This document shows positions 46,277-56,090 of a DNA stretch of 64,000 bases, piece after piece. Origin of the DNA: CBDDCQ01 sp965226285 (GTDB taxonomy: Bacteria > Bacteroidota > Bacteroidia > Flavobacteriales > Ichthyobacteriaceae); assembly GCA_965226285.1 (NCBI GenBank), contig CBDDCQ010000006.1:806001-870000 (forward strand), read 5' to 3'. Under the pieces are notes generated by a model. It worked only from the letters and a program-made list of their open reading frames with translations. It did no database searches and was not told the DNA's origin. Numbering within the stretch: position 1 is the stretch's first letter; every line of letters begins with the position of its first letter. The position numbers and the translations under genes are program-made.

Positions 46277-49200
46277 TTAATACCCCACCACTGATGCTTT
46301 ATTATCTACTTTTAGGTTAGCTTCCCAATCAGACACTTTTGCATTAGGTACCTGTATGGTAGTGAGCTTGCTACAATCTCTAAATGGCTTATCTCCAACA
46401 CTGGTTACGGAATTAGGAATCGTAATACTGGTAAGTGAACTACAACCTCTAAATGCCTCACTTCCAATACTGGTTACGGAATTACCCATCGTAATACTGG
46501 TAAGTGAACTACAAGACTGAAATGCCGAAAGTCCAATACTGGTTACGGAATTAGGAATCGTAATACTGGTAAGTGAACTACAATTATAAAATACCGCCAT
46601 TCTAATACTGGTTAAGGAATTAGGAATCGTAATACTGGTAAGTGAAGTACAATTATAAAATGCCAAATCTCCAATAATGGTTACAGAATTAGGAATCGTA
46701 ATACTGGTAAGTGAACTACAACCACGAAATACCGAAACTCCAATAATGGTTACGAAATTAGGAATCCTAATACTGGTAAGTGAACTACAACCTCTAAATG
46801 CCTCACTTCCAATACTGGTTACGGAATTAGGAATCGTAATACTGGTAAGGTTTTTACAATTATAAAATCCATAATTTCTAATACTGGTTACGGTGGTACC
46901 ATTAATCGTATTAGGAATAATTACTGTTGTTAAACTACTTCTGTCAACACTTATTTTAAGTGATACTTGCCCACTACTTGTTATATCAAAAATCTTATAA
47001 ATCTCAAACTGTGCGTTTGCAATGGTAACATCTTTTTTAGTATCGTGTTCTAAAATAAGGGTGAGCGTAAGCGTACCTTCTTTGTTATAACTCGTAATTT
47101 TAGCAGCTCTGCCGCTCCCTGAAACCACCGCACTTGTACCGTTTTTATTCGTAATGGTAACGGTTTTAATCGTGTATCCATTCTTACCACTGCCTATAAC
47201 GCCTGCTAATAGCTCGGCATTGGTAATTTCTCTGCCATTGGTATAAATCTTCTTTTGCTTGGTCCAACTTAGACTTTCTGCATTCGCTTTGGTAATCTCA
47301 AACTGTGCGTTTCTAATAGTAGCATCTTCTTTAGTATCATGTTGTAAAACAAGCGTAAGCGTAAACGTACCTACTTTGGTATAACTTGTAATTTTAGCAG
47401 CCCTGGCACTCCCTGCAACACGTGCACTGGTCATGCCGCCATGATTAGTAATGTTAACGGTTTTAATGGTGTAACCTGTTTTACTTCCTTGTACCCCTGC
47501 TAATAGATTAGCGTTGGTAATTTCTCCGCTACTGCTGTAAACCTTCGTTTGCTTGCGCCAAGTTAAACTTTCTGCTCTGCCCTTCGTAATCTCAAATTCC
47601 TTGCCTGTAAGGGTAACATCCACTTTGGCGGAGTGTTCAAATACAATCGTCAAGGTCAAAGTGCCTACCTTGGTATAACCAACTATCTTAGCTGAAGTAC
47701 CCCTGCCTGAAACCCTTGCACCTGTGCCGTTTGTCTTCGTAATGATTACCGATTTAATGGTATAGCCTGTTTTGGCAGCAGTAGTACCATTCAAACCCGC
47801 TAATAATTCTGTATTGCTTATCTCACCACCTGAAACATAAGGCTTACTTTGTTTTGTCCATGTTAAAATAGGGGCAGATGCCTTCGTAATCTCAAACTTC
47901 TTGCCCGTAAGGGTAACATCCACTTTGGCGGGGTGTTCAAATACAATCGTCAAGGTCAAGATGCCCACCTTGGTATAACCAACGATCTTAGCTGAAGTAC
48001 CACTACCTGAAACCCTTGCACCTGTACCGTTTGCACTACTGATGGTTACTGATTTAATGGTATAGCCTGTTTTGGCAGCACTACTACCCGTAAGACCCGC
48101 TAATAATTCTGCATTGCTTATCTCACCACCTGAAACATAAGGCTTACCTTGTTTTGTCCATGTTAAAGTAGAGCCAAATGCCTTCGTAATCTCAAACTTC
48201 TTGCCCGTAAGAGTAACATCCGCTTTGGCAGGGTGCTGAAATACAAGCGTCAAGGTTAAAGTACCCGCCTGGGTATAACCAACGATCTTGGCTGAAGTGC
48301 CACTACCTGAAACCCTTGCACCTGTACCGTTTGCACTACTTATGGTTACTGATTTAATGGTATAGCCTGTTTTGGCAGCACTACTACCCGTAAGACCCGC
48401 TAATAATTCTCCATTGCTTATCTCACCACTTGAAACATAAGGCTTACTTTGTTTTATCCATGTTAACTTAGGAGCAGATGCCTTTGTAATCTCAAAGGAT
48501 GCGTTATCTATTGTTGAATCACCTTTGGTAGTATGCTCTAACACCAAAGTAGCCGTAAAGTTACCCGCCTTAGTCATAGTTAAAGACAAATTCGGTTTCG
48601 TACCTGCTACGCTTGCAACACCTATTGGGGTTAAAGACCTCATCTCTCTCAGAGTATAACCAGCCTTTGTACCTCCTACCCTTCCTAAAATCTCTGCTGT
48701 GGTAAAGCGACCGCCACTACTATAAACTTTCGTAAGTTTGTCAAAAGTCAAACGCTCTCCAGCAGAAGAACTAATCTTAAACTCCGCACCTGTAATGGTA
48801 GCATCACCTTTCGTGGAATGTTCTAAAACAATGGTAGCCGTAAAACTACCTATCTTGGTCATTCTTAATGACAACTTAGGCTTGGTGCCTGTTACGCTTG
48901 CAACGTCTGACGGAGCTAACGTTTTTATCTCTTTGAGGGTATAACCCGACTTCGTTCCTGTTACACCCGCTAATATCTCCGATGTGGTAAAACTACCCCC
49001 ACTGACAAAAGCCTTAGAGACCCTGTTAAAAGTCAAAGTAACGGCTGCATCCTTACTAATGATGATTTTACAATTTTTAATCGTGGCATCTTCTTTGCTC
49101 GCATGTTTTAAAACAAGGTTAAAAACGATGTTCCCTATTTTGGTAAAGGTTAATTGAGTGCCCGAAACCTTTGCTGAAGCCGTTGTATTACTACTCACCA

Positions 49201-49477
49201 AAGTAATAGACTTTATCGTATAGCCCTCTTTTGAGCCTCGAACCCCTGCCAGTATCTTAGCAACCGCCAACGTTTTGGTGACTCCTGTAATACTGGAAAA
49301 ACGAATAGTTTGCTCCGCATAAGTAAGAGAAGGAGCAGGGGCAGGGGTAAATTTTTTATTATTGGGTTTCGATTCTTCTTTACTGCAATAAATCATTGAT
49401 GTAATCAATACTATCAATGATAGGATACTAACAAAATATTTGATAGGTATCATAAATTTTTTGATTTTAAGATTCAT
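46277..49477 (-). CDS. BspA-like surface lipoprotein 1 (repeat domains plus leucine-rich repeats)
   Basis: The 1066-residue protein has a lipoprotein signal with cysteine 31 followed by SKEE, which fits the Bacteroidota surface export signal. Eight repeats of about 92-100 residues follow (about 45-835). Each opens with LTW/LTF, has a central GYTIK/GYTLK, and ends in EITK. The C-terminus has about eight 23-residue BspA-type leucine-rich repeats (LTSITIPNSVTSIG...) and a fixed tail ending ASVVGY. BspA proteins are adhesins that bind host matrix or other bacteria. The first 300 residues are nearly identical to the second paralogue. Confidence 0.85.
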   Translation of the reverse strand: MNLKIKKFMIPIKYFVSILSLIVLITSMIYCSKEESKPNNKKFTPAPAPSLTYAEQTIRFSSITGVTKTLAVAKILAGVRGSKEGYTIKSITLVSSNTTASAKVSGTQLTFTKIGNIVFNLVLKHASKEDATIKNCKIIISKDAAVTLTFNRVSKAFVSGGSFTTSEILAGVTGTKSGYTLKEIKTLAPSDVASVTGTKPKLSLRMTKIGSFTATIVLEHSTKGDATITGAEFKISSSAGERLTFDKLTKVYSSGGRFTTAEILGRVGGTKAGYTLREMRSLTPIGVASVAGTKPNLSLTMTKAGNFTATLVLEHTTKGDSTIDNASFEITKASAPKLTWIKQSKPYVSSGEISNGELLAGLTGSSAAKTGYTIKSVTISSANGTGARVSGSGTSAKIVGYTQAGTLTLTLVFQHPAKADVTLTGKKFEITKAFGSTLTWTKQGKPYVSGGEISNAELLAGLTGSSAAKTGYTIKSVTISSANGTGARVSGSGTSAKIVGYTKVGILTLTIVFEHPAKVDVTLTGKKFEITKASAPILTWTKQSKPYVSGGEISNTELLAGLNGTTAAKTGYTIKSVIITKTNGTGARVSGRGTSAKIVGYTKVGTLTLTIVFEHSAKVDVTLTGKEFEITKGRAESLTWRKQTKVYSSSGEITNANLLAGVQGSKTGYTIKTVNITNHGGMTSARVAGSARAAKITSYTKVGTFTLTLVLQHDTKEDATIRNAQFEITKANAESLSWTKQKKIYTNGREITNAELLAGVIGSGKNGYTIKTVTITNKNGTSAVVSGSGRAAKITSYNKEGTLTLTLILEHDTKKDVTIANAQFEIYKIFDITSSGQVSLKISVDRSSLTTVIIPNTINGTTVTSIRNYGFYNCKNLTSITIPNSVTSIGSEAFRGCSSLTSIRIPNFVTIIGVSVFRGCSSLTSITIPNSVTIIGDLAFYNCTSLTSITIPNSLTSIRMAVFYNCSSLTSITIPNSVTSIGLSAFQSCSSLTSITMGNSVTSIGSEAFRGCSSLTSITIPNSVTSVGDKPFRDCSKLTTIQVPNAKVSDWEANLKVDNKASVVGY

Positions 49478-49557
49478 TTTTTGAAACTAAATTATATTAT
49501 AAAATATACATCACTAACGATGTTCCCTTGTTCTCGTGTTAATAATTTAACAGGATG

Positions 49558-49591
49558 CAAATTTAATAACAATTTATTTATTTATGAACAA
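49558..49591 (-). promoter_or_regulatory. Promoter of BspA gene 1
   Basis: On the minus strand TTG (49589-49591) and TAAATTTG (49558-49565) are 23 bp apart. The same box and context precede the other two family members. The leader is about 75 nt. Confidence 0.6.
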
Positions 49592-49746
49592 AAAAATCGA
49601 CTTTTTTTTGCCAAAAAATGCCTTAAAATAGATTAAGACGCCTTTTTTCCCTAATGAGTCTGGTAGTGAGTATCATTAAATAATCTAAAATACAATAAAT
49701 AGTACTTTTTTCAAGAGGTCTTAGAGTAGGTGAAAAGGACATGGTA

Positions 49747-49774
49747 GTAGAGACAAATTGCAATTTGTCTCTAC
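49747..49774. repeat. REP-like GTAG palindrome
   Basis: This perfect copy of the 28-nt palindrome is identical to those in mod and the RAYT gene more than 24 kb away. Confidence 0.85.
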
Positions 49775-49992
49775 CTTGTTGCATTGCCAAAATAACGGGT
49801 GGTAACATCCCCCTTTTAACCCCCTTTGTGTCCCTTAGGAGTTAAAAAGAGGATGTAAAATCCCCCTTTGTCCCCCTTTAAAAAAGGGGGATTACACACG
49901 CTATTAGCTCCCCTCCTGATAAGGAGGGGCTGGGGGTGGTCTGAATACGCTATTAGCTCCCCTGTAAAAAGGGGGATTTTATACCCAAAAAA

Positions 49993-50021
49993 GTAGGGAC
50001 AGGTTTAAAACCTGTCCCTAC
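49993..50021. repeat. Second-type GTAG palindrome
   Basis: A 29-nt palindrome with half-site GTAGGGACAGGTTT differs in the body from the common type but keeps the GTAG foot. It suggests a second REP subfamily, possibly tied to another transposase elsewhere. Confidence 0.75.
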
Positions 50022-50072
50022 ACCCTAACCATAAAGCTATGAATGGTTTAAACTCTAAATAATTATTTTACC

Positions 50073-53000
50073 TTAATACCCCACCACTGATGCACTATTA
50101 CCTTTTTTTAGGTTATCTTCCCAAATAGTCACTTTAGCTGTAGGTACATGTATGGTAGTGAGACTGCTACAACCTGTAAATGGCTCATCTCCAATAGTTG
50201 TTATGGAATTAGGTAGTTTGATAGTAGTGAGGGAGCTACAATCTTCAAATGTCCATCTTCCAATACTGGTTACGGAATTAGGAATCGTAATACTGATAAG
50301 TGAAGTACACTGATAAAATGACATCTCTCCAATATTGGTTACGGAATTAGGAATCGTAATACTGATAAGTGAAGTACACTGATAAAATGACATCTCTCCA
50401 ATATTGGTTACGGAATTAGGAATAGTGATGCTGGTGAGCGACCTACAACCAACAAATACCAGCTTGCCAATAATGGCTAAGGAATTAGGAATGTTGATGC
50501 TGGTGAGCGAGCTACAACCAGCAAATGCCCTATCGGCAATAGTGGTTACGGAATTAGGAATGTTAATGCTGGTGAGCGAGCTACAAGCATTAAATGAGGA
50601 AAGTCCAATATAGGTTACGGAATTAGGAATCGTAATACTGGTAAGTGAGGTAGCCCTTTGAAATGCCAAGTTTCTAATACGGGTTACGGAATTAGGAATC
50701 GTAATACTGGTAAGTTTGCCACAATCTTTAAATGCCTCAAATCCAATACTGGTTACGGTGGTACCGTTAATCATATAAGGAATGGTTACTGTTGTTAAAC
50801 TATTTTTGTCAACGCCTGTTTTAAGTGTTACTACCCCACTACTACTTATCGTAAAAATATCTTGATAAATATGAAACTCTGCGTTTCTAAGAGTTACATC
50901 GTCTTTAGCATTGTGTTGTAAAACAATCGTAAGGGTAAGCGTACCTGCTTTGTTATAACTGGTAATTTTAGCTGAAGTACCGCTCCCTGAAACAGTCGCA
51001 CTTGTACCGTTTTTATTGGTAATGGTAACGGTTTTAATGGTGTATCCTGTCTTATCACTGCCCGTAACGCCTGCTAAGATTTCTGCATTGCTTATCTCCC
51101 CACTACTGCTAAACGGCTTCGTTTGCTTGGTCCAACTTAAAGGCATAATCTCAAACTGTGCGTTTCTAAGGGTTACATCATTTTTAGTATCGTGTTGTAA
51201 AACAATGGTGAGCGTCAGCGTACCCGCTTTGGTATAACTTGTAATTTTAGCAGCCCTGCCGCTCCCTACAACACGTGCACTGGTCATGCCGCCATTATTA
51301 GTAATGTTAACGGTTTTAATGGTGTAACCTGTTTTACTTCCCTGTACCCCTGCTAACAGCTGTGCGTTGGTAATTTCTCCGCTACTGCTGTAAACCTTCG
51401 TTTGCTTGCGCCAAGTTAAACTTTCTGCTCCTGCCTTCGTAATCTCAAACTCTTTGCCTGTAAGGGTAACATCCACTTTGGCGGAGTGTTCAAATATAAG
51501 CGTCAAGGTCAAAGTGCCCACCTTGGTATAACCAACGATCTTAGCTCCAGTGCCCGTACCTGAAACCCTTGCGCCTGTGCCGTTTGCACTACTGATGGTT
51601 ACTGATTTAATGGTGTAGCCCGTTTTGGCAGCACTACTACCCGTAAGACCCGCTAATAATTCTGCATTGCTTATTTCACCACCTGAACCGTAAGGCTTAC
51701 TTTGTTTTGTCCATGTTAAACCAGAGCCAGAGCCCTTCGTAATCTCAAACTTCTTGCCTGTAAAGGTAACATCCATTTTGGCGGGGTGCTGAAATACAAG
51801 CGTCAAGGTCAAAGTGCCCACCTTGGTATAACCAACGATCTTAGCTGAAGTACCCGTACCTGAAACCCTTGCGCCTGTACCGTTTGTATTCGTAATGATT
51901 ACCGATTTAATGGTATAACCTGTTTTGGCAGCACTGGTACCATTCAGACCCGCTAATAATTCTGCATTGCTTATCTCACCACCTAAACCATAAGGCTTAC
52001 TTTGTTTTGTCCATGTTAAACCAGAGCCAGAGCCCTTCGTAATCTCAAACTTCTTGCCTGTAAGGGTAACATCCGCTTTGGCAGGGTGCTGAAATACAAA
52101 CGTCAAAGTCAAGATGCCCGCTTTGGTATAACCAACGATCTTGGCTGAAGTGCCACTACCTGAAACCCTTGCACCTGTATCGTTTGTATTCGTAATGGTT
52201 ACCGATTTAATGGTATAACCTGTTTTGGCAGCACTGGTACCATTCAGACCCGCTAATAATTCTGCATTGCTTATCTCACCACCTGAAACATAAGGCTTAC
52301 TTTGTTTTATCCATGTTAACTTAGGAGCAGATGCCTTCGTAATCTCAAAGGGTGCGTTATCTATCGTTGAATCACCTTTGGTAGCATGCTCTAACACCAA
52401 AGTAGCCGTAAAATTACCCGCCTTAGCATGGCTTAAAGACAAATTCGGTTTCGTACCTGTTACGCTTGCAACACCTATTGGGTTTAAAGACCTCATCTCT
52501 CTCAGAGTATAACCCGTCTTTGTACCTCCTACCCTTCCTAAAATCTCTGCTGTGGTAAAGCGACCGCCACTACTATAAACTTTGCTAAGTTTGTCAAAAG
52601 TCAAACGTTCTCCAGAAGAGGTACTAATCTTAAACTGCGCACCTGTAATGGTAGCATCACCTTTTGTAGAATGTTCTAAAACAATGGTAGCCGTAAAACT
52701 ACCTATCTTGGTCATGGTTAATGATAAATCAGGATTCGTGCCCGTTACGCTTGCAACGCCCAACGGTGCTAACGCTTTTATCTCTTTGAGGGTATAGCCC
52801 GACTTCGTTCCTGCTACACCCGCTAATATCTCCGATGTGGTAAAATTACCCCCACTGACAAAAGCCTTAGAGACCCTGTTAAAAGTCAAAATAGCGGCTG
52901 CGTCCTTACTAATGATGATTTTACAATTTTTAATCGTAGCATCTTCTTTGCTCGCATGTTTTAAAACAAGGTTAAAAACAATGTTCCCTGATTTGGTAAA

Positions 53001-53330
53001 GGTTAATTGAGTACCCGAAACCTTTGCTGAAGCCGTTGTACTATTACTCACCAAAGTAATAGACTTTATCGCATAGCCCTCTTTTGAGCCTCTAACTCCT
53101 GCCAGTATCTTAGCAACCGCCAAGGTTTTGGTGACTCCTGTAATACTGGAAAAACGAATAGTTTGCTCCGCATAAGTAAGAGAAGGAGCGGGGGCAGGGG
53201 TAAATTTTTTATTATTGGGTTTCGATTCTTCCTTACTGCAATAAATCATTGACGTAATCAATACTATCAATAATAGGATACTAACAAAATATTTGATAGG
53301 TATCATAAATTTTTTGATTTTAAGATTCAT
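50073..53330 (-). CDS. BspA-like surface lipoprotein 2
   Basis: The 1085-residue paralogue of protein 1 has the same lipoprotein start (cysteine 31, SKEE), eight long repeats (about 45-815) and nine or so leucine-rich repeats before the ASVVGY tail. Repeats 4-6 are mutually similar and differ from their counterparts in protein 1 mainly by shuffled variants (SSANGTG, NTNGTG, SGGE, GLGGE). This suggests exchange between copies. Two adjacent leucine-rich repeats are encoded by an identical 69-bp unit (50281-50349 and 50350-50418). The predicted role is adhesion at the cell surface. Confidence 0.85.
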   Translation of the reverse strand: MNLKIKKFMIPIKYFVSILLLIVLITSMIYCSKEESKPNNKKFTPAPAPSLTYAEQTIRFSSITGVTKTLAVAKILAGVRGSKEGYAIKSITLVSNSTTASAKVSGTQLTFTKSGNIVFNLVLKHASKEDATIKNCKIIISKDAAAILTFNRVSKAFVSGGNFTTSEILAGVAGTKSGYTLKEIKALAPLGVASVTGTNPDLSLTMTKIGSFTATIVLEHSTKGDATITGAQFKISTSSGERLTFDKLSKVYSSGGRFTTAEILGRVGGTKTGYTLREMRSLNPIGVASVTGTKPNLSLSHAKAGNFTATLVLEHATKGDSTIDNAPFEITKASAPKLTWIKQSKPYVSGGEISNAELLAGLNGTSAAKTGYTIKSVTITNTNDTGARVSGSGTSAKIVGYTKAGILTLTFVFQHPAKADVTLTGKKFEITKGSGSGLTWTKQSKPYGLGGEISNAELLAGLNGTSAAKTGYTIKSVIITNTNGTGARVSGTGTSAKIVGYTKVGTLTLTLVFQHPAKMDVTFTGKKFEITKGSGSGLTWTKQSKPYGSGGEISNAELLAGLTGSSAAKTGYTIKSVTISSANGTGARVSGTGTGAKIVGYTKVGTLTLTLIFEHSAKVDVTLTGKEFEITKAGAESLTWRKQTKVYSSSGEITNAQLLAGVQGSKTGYTIKTVNITNNGGMTSARVVGSGRAAKITSYTKAGTLTLTIVLQHDTKNDVTLRNAQFEIMPLSWTKQTKPFSSSGEISNAEILAGVTGSDKTGYTIKTVTITNKNGTSATVSGSGTSAKITSYNKAGTLTLTIVLQHNAKDDVTLRNAEFHIYQDIFTISSSGVVTLKTGVDKNSLTTVTIPYMINGTTVTSIGFEAFKDCGKLTSITIPNSVTRIRNLAFQRATSLTSITIPNSVTYIGLSSFNACSSLTSINIPNSVTTIADRAFAGCSSLTSINIPNSLAIIGKLVFVGCRSLTSITIPNSVTNIGEMSFYQCTSLISITIPNSVTNIGEMSFYQCTSLISITIPNSVTSIGRWTFEDCSSLTTIKLPNSITTIGDEPFTGCSSLTTIHVPTAKVTIWEDNLKKGNSASVVGY

Positions 53331-53402
53331 TTTTTGAAAATAAATTATATTATAAAATATACATCACTAACGATGTTCCCTTGTTCATAATTTTAAACAA
53401 TG

Positions 53403-53436
53403 CAAATTTAATAACAATTTATTTATTTATGAACAA
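53403..53436 (-). promoter_or_regulatory. Promoter of BspA gene 2
   Basis: TTG (53434-53436) and TAAATTTG (53403-53410) on the minus strand are 23 bp apart, as for gene 1. Confidence 0.6.
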
Positions 53437-53547
53437 AAAAATCGACTTTTTTTTGCCAAAAAGTGCCTTAAAATAGATTAAGATGCCTTTTTTCCCTAAT
53501 GAGTCTGGATAGTGAGTATCATTAAATAATCTAAAATACAATAAATA

Positions 53548-53575
53548 GTAGAGACAAATTGCAATTTGTCTCTAC
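53548..53575. repeat. REP-like GTAG palindrome
   Basis: This is another perfect copy of the 28-nt palindrome, in the same relative position as the one at 49747. Confidence 0.85.
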
Positions 53576-53899
53576 CTTGTTGCATTACCAAAATAACGGG
53601 TGGTAACATCCCCCTTTTAACCCCCTTTGCTTCCCCATTTAAAAAGGGGTAATACACACGCTATTAGCTCCCCTCCTGATAAGGAGGGGCTGGGGGTGGT
53701 CTGAACACGCATTAGCTCCCCTTTAAAAAGTGGTAAAATCCTCTTTGTGTCGCTTAAAAGTGGTAAAATCCCCCTTTACTTCCCCCTTTAAAAAGGGGGA
53801 TTACATACGCTATTAGCTCCCCTCCTGATAAGGAGGGGCTGGGGGTGGTCTGAACACCCCCTTTGATACCAACCATGATGAACATCACTTTAATTTACC

Positions 53900-56090
53900 T
53901 TAATACCCCACCACTGATGCACTATTACCTTTTTTTAGGTTCGCTTCCCAATCAGACACCTTAGCTGTAGGTACCTCTATGGTAGTGAGCTTGCTACAAT
54001 CTCTAAATGGCTCATCTCCAATACTGGTTACAGAATTAGGAATCGTAATACTGGTAAGTGAATTACAATTATAAAATACCCCAACTTCAATACTGGTTAA
54101 CTTATTAGGAAGCATAATACTGGTAAGTCTCCTACAGTCTCTAAATGCCTGATTTCCAATACTGGTTACGGTGGTACCATCAATCGTATTAGGAATAATT
54201 ACTGTTGTTAAACTATTTCTGTCAACGGTTACTTTAAGTGTTACTTTCCCACCACTACTTATCTTAAAAATATCTTGATAAATATGAAACTGTGCATTTC
54301 TAAGGGTTACATCTTCTTTGGTGTTGTGTTGTAATACAAGGGTGAGCATAAGCGTACCTGCTTTGGTATAACTTGTAATTTTAGCTGAAGTACCGCTCCC
54401 TGAAACAGCCGCATTTGTACCGTTTGTATTAGTAATGTTAACGGTTTTAAGGGTGTATCCATTCTTACCGCTTCCGGTAACGCCTGTTAATAATTCTGCA
54501 TTGCTTATCTCCCCACCACTGCTAAACGCTTTCGTTTGCTTGGTCCAACTTAAAGGCAGTGCTGCATCCTTCGTAATCTCAAACTGTGCACTTGTAAGGG
54601 TTACATCAAGTTTAGTAGCGTGTTGTAAAACAAGGGTGAGCGTAAGCGTACCCGCTTTGGTATAACTCGTAATTTTAGCTGATGTACCGCTCCCTGAAAC
54701 ACGCGCACTGGTCATGCCACCATTGTTAGTAATATTAACGGTTTTAATGGTGTATCCATTCTTGCCACTACCTGTAATACCTGTTAATAGCTGGGCATTG
54801 GTAATTTCTCTGCCACTGCTAAACGGCTTCGTTTGCTTCGTCCAACTTAAACTTTCCGCACTGCCCTTCATAATTTCAAACTGTGCACCTGTAAGGGTTA
54901 CATCAAGTTTAGTAGTGTGTTGTAAAACAAGGGTGAGTATAAGCGTACCCGCTTTGGTATAACTCGTAATTTTTGCAGCCCTGCCGCTCCCTGAAACCCT
55001 TGCTCCTGTACCGTTTGCATTGATAATGTTAACGGTTTTAAGGGTGTATCCATTCTTACCACTGCCCGTAACGCCTGCTAATAGATCGGCATTGGTAATT
55101 TCGCCGCTACTGCTAAACGGCTTCGTTTGCTTCGTCCAACTTAAACTTTCCGCACTGCCCTTCATAATTTCAAACTGTGCACCTGTAAGGGTTACATCAA
55201 GTTTAGTAGTGTGTTGTAAAACAAGGGTGAGTATAAGCGTACCCGCTTTGGTATAACTCGTAATTTTTGCAGCCCTGCCGCTCCCTGAAACCCTTGCTCC
55301 TGTACCGTTTGCATTGATAATGTTAACGGTTTTAAGGGTGTATCCATTCTTACCACTGCCCGTAACGCCTGCTAATAGATCGGCATTGGTAATTTCGCCG
55401 CTACTGCTAAACGGCTTCGTTTGCTTCGTCCAAGTTAAAGACGGTGCTGCACGCTTTGTAATTTCAAACTCCGCATTACTTATCGTTACATCCAAATCTG
55501 ATGTAGCATTGTGTTTTAAGCGCAACGAAGCCGTAAAAACCCCCACACGATTAAATGCTAACCTTAGATTCGGTGCACTTCCATTGACCTTTACTATATC
55601 ATTAGGATTCAGATTTGTGATCTCTTTTAAAGTATAGCCATCCTTTGCACCTTTTACATGATTTAGAATTTCTGTAGCATTCAAATGCCCGCCTTTTGTA
55701 TATTCTTTGGTCAGTTTTTCAAAGGTCAATACCGCAGGTAATATTTTTACCGTTACTGTATATTTTTTGCTCTCTCCATTCTCTGCAGTTACCGTAAACA
55801 ATACTGGATTGCTCCAATCTTTCACTGTCGTTGGGTCGGGTTTGATCGTTGCCTTTTCGGATAACTTTACCTTTGCCAATAAAGAACTTATATCCGTTCC
55901 GTATGGTAACTCTATTAATAATGATAATGAAGTGCCGTTTAACTTGCCCTTATAAGTGCCCTAATTCAAAGGAGATGATTGATGCCTCTTTACTCTTTTC
56001 CGAAGATTTATCGTCTTTAGTACATTGGGTCAGTTGGCTTATAGAAAATATGAATGCTAATAAACCAAAAAAATATCTGTTCTTTTTCAT
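53900..56090 (-). pseudogene. BspA-like surface lipoprotein 3, one-base frameshift near the N-terminus
   Basis: The natural start is ATG 56090, giving a lipoprotein signal ending LTQC (cysteine 23) and then TKDD, a surface export signal. After EASIISFELG the frame breaks. One extra G in the GGG at 55959-55961 shifts it, and removing it restores a DUF5018-like domain (YKGKLNG... through SLLIELPYGTDISSL and YTVTVKI). Then come five long repeats and about three leucine-rich repeats with the ASVVGY tail. The remaining frame (659 residues from 55879) has no signal peptide. It may be a true frameshift, a phase-variable state or a sequencing error. Confidence 0.75.
54841..55428. repeat. Two identical 294-bp tandem repeats in BspA gene 3
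   Basis: 54841-55134 and 55135-55428 appear identical base for base and each encodes one 98-residue repeat. Such exact tandem copies are recent and prone to gain or loss. Confidence 0.85.

Larger units (their letters stand above)
49478..50072. other. 595-bp repeat-rich region between BspA genes 1 and 2
   Basis: It holds the promoter of BspA gene 1 (49558-49591), then sequence shared with the region upstream of gene 2. A GTAG palindrome follows at 49747-49774, then a G/C-rich mosaic (49806-49985) including the 49-bp element at 49900-49947, and a second-type palindrome at 49993-50021. No gene is seen. Confidence 0.75.
53331..53899. other. 569-bp repeat-rich region between BspA genes 2 and 3
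   Basis: It includes the promoter of gene 2, a GTAG palindrome (53548-53575) and a G/C-rich mosaic with two copies of the 49-bp element (53660-53708 and 53809-53857). Its first 210 bp match the region upstream of gene 1, so the duplicated unit includes the promoter region. No gene is seen. Confidence 0.75.

Noticed and set aside
54435..55637. Series of similar plus-strand frames
   Set aside because: They are shadows of the long repeats of BspA protein 3 on the opposite strand.
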